A program made the position numbers and the translations under genes. This document shows, piece after piece, positions 61,185 to 64,000 of a stretch of 64,000 nucleotides of DNA (position 1 is the first letter of the stretch; the number at the start of each line of letters is the position of its first letter). Below the pieces are notes generated by a model. It saw only the letters and a program-made list of their open reading frames with translations, had not been told where the DNA came from and ran no database searches. Origin of the DNA: UMGS1532 sp045542355 (lineage in GTDB: Bacteria; Bacillota; Clostridia; Oscillospirales; Acutalibacteraceae); the NCBI GenBank assembly GCA_045542355.1, contig JAZQKX010000034.1, positions 62,001 through 126,000 on the forward strand. Reading direction: 5' to 3'.

Positions 61185-62263
61185 AGCGTCGCCTCTTTTG
61201 AAGCTATCATTATCAAACGTAATATGAGCATTTTCAAAATGTCCGCTTTATTCATTCTGGAGCCGCCTTTTAGCATTAAATCAGTTTCACACAGAGCATT
61301 TAAGCTATCGTCAATTTGTTTACTACTAAGCTTCGCGGCATAGTTAGAGGCGGAATTTAAGGTGAAAGCACGATTGCCGTAACCAAAGTATGTGGCTACA
61401 TCCTTTTGTGTGGCATTAGCTCTTTTGGATGAACTCATTCTATAAATATCGATATATGTTTTTGAAAGTTCGTTAAGGATTTCGGTTTCTTTAACCTTTC
61501 CATATAATAAGTCACTGAGAATTTTTAAGGAGCCACTTGCGTTGTTTGACATAACCAGCTTAGACATATCAAAAATCCGCGCCTTGATGGAACGGGTGCA
61601 TATCTTATCAACATGTTCTTTTGTGATGGTTCCGCTGCCCAAATAAGAACAAAGCTTTTCCATTTCGCAAAGAAGCGTTGTTAAATCGTCAGAGCACACC
61701 TCTATCATATATCTGGCAGTTGTGGCATCTAAGGTGCATCCTCTTTTCAAAGCCCCTGCAATTAGGGTTTTGGCTATTTCACCTGTGGTAAGATGGTTGA
61801 TTTCAACTACCATCCCCTCCCCTTCTTCAACCGCTTTTGCTAACGTCATATAATTTTTAGACTGCTTTTTAGATTTATATGAGTTATCTAAAGCAATTTC
61901 TAAAGAAGTGAATTTGAATATAACAACCGAAACGTCTGATGGGTTAAGCGCCATTTCAACCAGTTTTTTGATGTTACTTTCACTAACTTTTCCTAAGTCA
62001 AAATCATTTAAAATAATGCACTTATAGTTGCTCATCATAGGAACTAAATAGGCATTGCTTATGATTTCATCTACATCAAAATCGGTATCGATAGTTTTGA
62101 GATTTATTTCAGGCAAAGCGGTAACAGACCTATCAACAATCATGTTTATATAATGATTTATGAGATAGGGCTCATTACCGTAAATAAAATATATCGGTGC
62201 GATAAATCCACCTTTAATTTTTCTTTTTAATTCATCCTGTGTATAAATTCTCAAAAAACTCAC
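61181..62263 (-). CDS. holA: DNA polymerase III delta subunit
   Basis: The 360-residue protein is the clamp-loader subunit that opens the beta ring. The N-terminal segment YFIYGNEPYLINHYINMIVD, the KCIILNDFD segment and the C-terminal collar domain with LSSKQIDDSLNALCETDLMLKGG are typical. The usual downstream neighbour rpsT is absent; a Toprim gene overlaps instead. comEC lies 18 bases upstream, a common Firmicute arrangement. Confidence 0.92.
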   Translation of the reverse strand: MSFLRIYTQDELKRKIKGGFIAPIYFIYGNEPYLINHYINMIVDRSVTALPEINLKTIDTDFDVDEIISNAYLVPMMSNYKCIILNDFDLGKVSESNIKKLVEMALNPSDVSVVIFKFTSLEIALDNSYKSKKQSKNYMTLAKAVEEGEGMVVEINHLTTGEIAKTLIAGALKRGCTLDATTARYMIEVCSDDLTTLLCEMEKLCSYLGSGTITKEHVDKICTRSIKARIFDMSKLVMSNNASGSLKILSDLLYGKVKETEILNELSKTYIDIYRMSSSKRANATQKDVATYFGYGNRAFTLNSASNYAAKLSSKQIDDSLNALCETDLMLKGGSRMNKADILKMLILRLIMIASKEATL

Positions 62264-62281
62264 CTATTATATTTTATTACA

Positions 62282-64000
62282 TTATCTTTGGAATTTCAAT
62301 AGATTATTACCTATTTTCTTTGCAGTAATTATTCCGAAATCGCTTAAAACGGCAGTTTTACCGCCATGCTCTGAAATATATCCAGAAGCAGAAACAGCCT
62401 CGTCTTTATCGCCATCGATTATATACCTACAATTATTGCCATTTATCTTGTAAGAAATATTAGGATTTCTGGTTATTATATAGTCAGTTTTTAACGAATT
62501 AGTTCCGCTATTATCTAAAAGTAGAGTTTCATTACCCACAATTATGAGAATATCATACATTCCATTTTTATTGAAAACATGAATGTCTATATCGTTTAAA
62601 CTAATATGGTTTGTATTTTTACATAGCGATATGTTTTCAACATTAAGCTTATTTGTGAGAGTGATTGTTTTCTCCAGAACTGACACATCGTCTGATACTA
62701 TAAGCAAGTGCTTAACCGAATCTTCAAGTTTTTCGTACATGTTATAGTAAGCGTCAGATACGGCTCCCGAATCTTTAGTTGAGCTAATAATTGCAGTGTC
62801 TCCCCTGTTTTCTGCAATAACTAAAAACCCTGATTCTGACGGGACAAAGGTTAATTCTGTTGTAATATTGTTTATACTATGTTGGATTAACAAACAAGCG
62901 ATAAATCCACATATCGCAGAGGAGTACAGAATAACAGAAGCGATTTTATATGTTCGGCATAAATATATCAACAAACAAATGATGGCGGTTAAGCCAATGA
63001 GTACATATAGCATGAAATCTTCTTTATAAAATACCGCAAAGTCTAAATCTGCAAAGAATTCTATTATATGTTTAAATACCTTAGAAGATAGCTCACAAAC
63101 AAATAATATACCTTGTGAGACATACGGTATGCCATAAAGAGCAACATAGGCTATAGAGCAGAAAATAATTGCATAAACAGGTACAGTAACAAATAAGTTT
63201 ACAACAACCGATATTACCGAAACATATCCAAAAATATAAAGTGATATTGGCAACACAAACAATCCCGCAGAAAAGGAAACAATAATTATTCCCATAATCC
63301 ACGAATACGCTTTTTTGAAACTCTTACGCATTTTTACTGGATCAACTAAATGTTTAGTAAGAGGCGGAGATAAAAGCAAGATTCCAAGTGTACCCATAGC
63401 AGAAAGCAGTAGTGAAACGCTGAATATACTATAAGGATTGGAGATGCATAATGCTGTGATTGCAAAACCTAAGGAATTTAATGGGTCTGGACGTCTTGAA
63501 ATTAATTCTCCAAGAAACATTATGATATACATAAGCCCTGCCCTCATAATAGAGCCTGTGAAACCAGCAACTCCGGACAAAATAAACAGTATAATCAATC
63601 CTACCACAGCAGAAGCCTTTTTACCTGAGTTAGCTTTCTGCATGAATTTTACAATGCTCATGCAAATAACCGAAATGTGAAATCCAGAAACCGCCATTAC
63701 GTGAGCCATACCTGTGGCTTTAATGTCACTGTAAAACTCGTCAGATATATATGTTTTATCACCTGTTAAAATTGCGATAGGTATTCCTTTAATATCTCCC
63801 TCGAGGCTTTTGAAAGCGGTTAATATGCGCTTCTTTATCAAATAAAATATTGGTTTGTTTTCTGTCTTGTATACTGCGCAATACCTGATTTTGCCTGATA
63901 GCATTATATTATCAGAATAGTAACTTAGATTCATTTTCTCGTACAATTCTGATATGTCGACACAAGCCTCTATCCTATCGTAAATTTCTGCATTAGTATT
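62282..64000 (-). CDS. comEC: ComEC/Rec2 DNA-uptake channel, 3' part (5' end outside window)
   Basis: The frame is open to the window edge, giving about 572 codons of a longer gene. The Competence domain is clear: LTGDKTYISDEFYSDIKATGMAHVMAVSGFHIS, GFTGSIMRAGLMYI and many membrane segments. After the last membrane segments a soluble C-terminal region of about 190 residues replaces the usual metallo-beta-lactamase domain and shows no HxHxDH motif. ComEC transports single-stranded DNA into the cytoplasm. A TTG near 63946 is internal, not a start. Confidence 0.9.
   Translation of the reverse strand, partial: NTNAEIYDRIEACVDISELYEKMNLSYYSDNIMLSGKIRYCAVYKTENKPIFYLIKKRILTAFKSLEGDIKGIPIAILTGDKTYISDEFYSDIKATGMAHVMAVSGFHISVICMSIVKFMQKANSGKKASAVVGLIILFILSGVAGFTGSIMRAGLMYIIMFLGELISRRPDPLNSLGFAITALCISNPYSIFSVSLLLSAMGTLGILLLSPPLTKHLVDPVKMRKSFKKAYSWIMGIIIVSFSAGLFVLPISLYIFGYVSVISVVVNLFVTVPVYAIIFCSIAYVALYGIPYVSQGILFVCELSSKVFKHIIEFFADLDFAVFYKEDFMLYVLIGLTAIICLLIYLCRTYKIASVILYSSAICGFIACLLIQHSINNITTELTFVPSESGFLVIAENRGDTAIISSTKDSGAVSDAYYNMYEKLEDSVKHLLIVSDDVSVLEKTITLTNKLNVENISLCKNTNHISLNDIDIHVFNKNGMYDILIIVGNETLLLDNSGTNSLKTDYIITRNPNISYKINGNNCRYIIDGDKDEAVSASGYISEHGGKTAVLSDFGIITAKKIGNNLLKFQR

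Noticed and set aside
1..64000. CRISPR array, transposon or defence island
   Set aside because: I saw no regularly spaced repeats, cas-like genes, transposases or terminal inverted repeats anywhere in the window. The WYL regulator alone is not evidence of a defence locus.

Overview
The window is ordinary, gene-dense chromosome from a low-GC Clostridia-type Firmicute, most likely of the Oscillospirales/Ruminococcaceae kind. Evidence for this: conserved Firmicute gene orders (gdpP-rplI-dnaB; tilS-ftsH; yicC-remA-gmk-rpoZ-priA-def-fmt-yugP-rsmB-rlmN-prpC-prkC-rsgA-thiN-spoVM), frequent TTG/GTG starts with strong Shine-Dalgarno (SD) sequences, sporulation-type genes (spoVM, a SigH-like sigma factor, a SpoIIM-like membrane protein), a PPi-type phosphofructokinase and a fused polyamine permease/binding protein. 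I see no prophage, transposase, CRISPR array, plasmid or known defence system.

Layout. 1-8.2 kb: the 3' end of RNase J, then gdpP, rplI, dnaB, tilS and ftsH. 8.3-12.3 kb: a sugar cluster (ROK kinase, GmhA-like SIS isomerase, membrane protein, rhamnulokinase-like kinase). 12.4-13.2 kb: an isolated eutS-eutP pair. 13.3-17 kb: response regulator, histidine kinase and HtrA protease. 17.1-21.4 kb: a small conserved protein, a degenerate amidohydrolase, PPi-type pfk and pncB. 21.4-24.6 kb: a lipoprotein, then a lysine riboswitch controlling dapA-lysA. 24.7-29.6 kb: a coiled-coil protein, then potA-potB-potCD behind a structured leader. 29.7-37.7 kb: a DD-carboxypeptidase and a surface-polymer locus (TagG/TagH-type ABC exporter, Fe-ADH/LicD fusion, CDP-glycerol glycerophosphotransferase, LicD), then a beta-sandwich-like protein of unknown function.

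37.8-51.3 kb: the long conserved housekeeping run from yicC to spoVM, including two very short genes next to each other (48 and 28 codons). 51.3-55 kb: phosphohexomutase, SigH-like factor, a shortened tRNA-like sequence, a zinc-ribbon protein and a short-chain dehydrogenase. 55.1-57.8 kb: SpoIIM-like, XerD-like and DUF624-like genes behind a repeat-rich promoter. 57.8-64 kb, minus strand: a second tyrosine recombinase, amidase, WYL regulator, Toprim/RNase M5-like protein, holA and the 3' part of comEC, which runs off the window.

The points most worth a second look are the potA leader RNA, whose long stem covers the ribosome-binding site; the Fe-ADH/LicD fusion; the orphan eutS-eutP pair; the amidohydrolase that has lost its metal ligands; the tRNA-like relic; and the GTTNACATAA array with an SD-masking leader upstream of the SpoIIM-like gene. 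All functional statements rest on sequence motifs and gene order read by eye. No database search or folding program was run.
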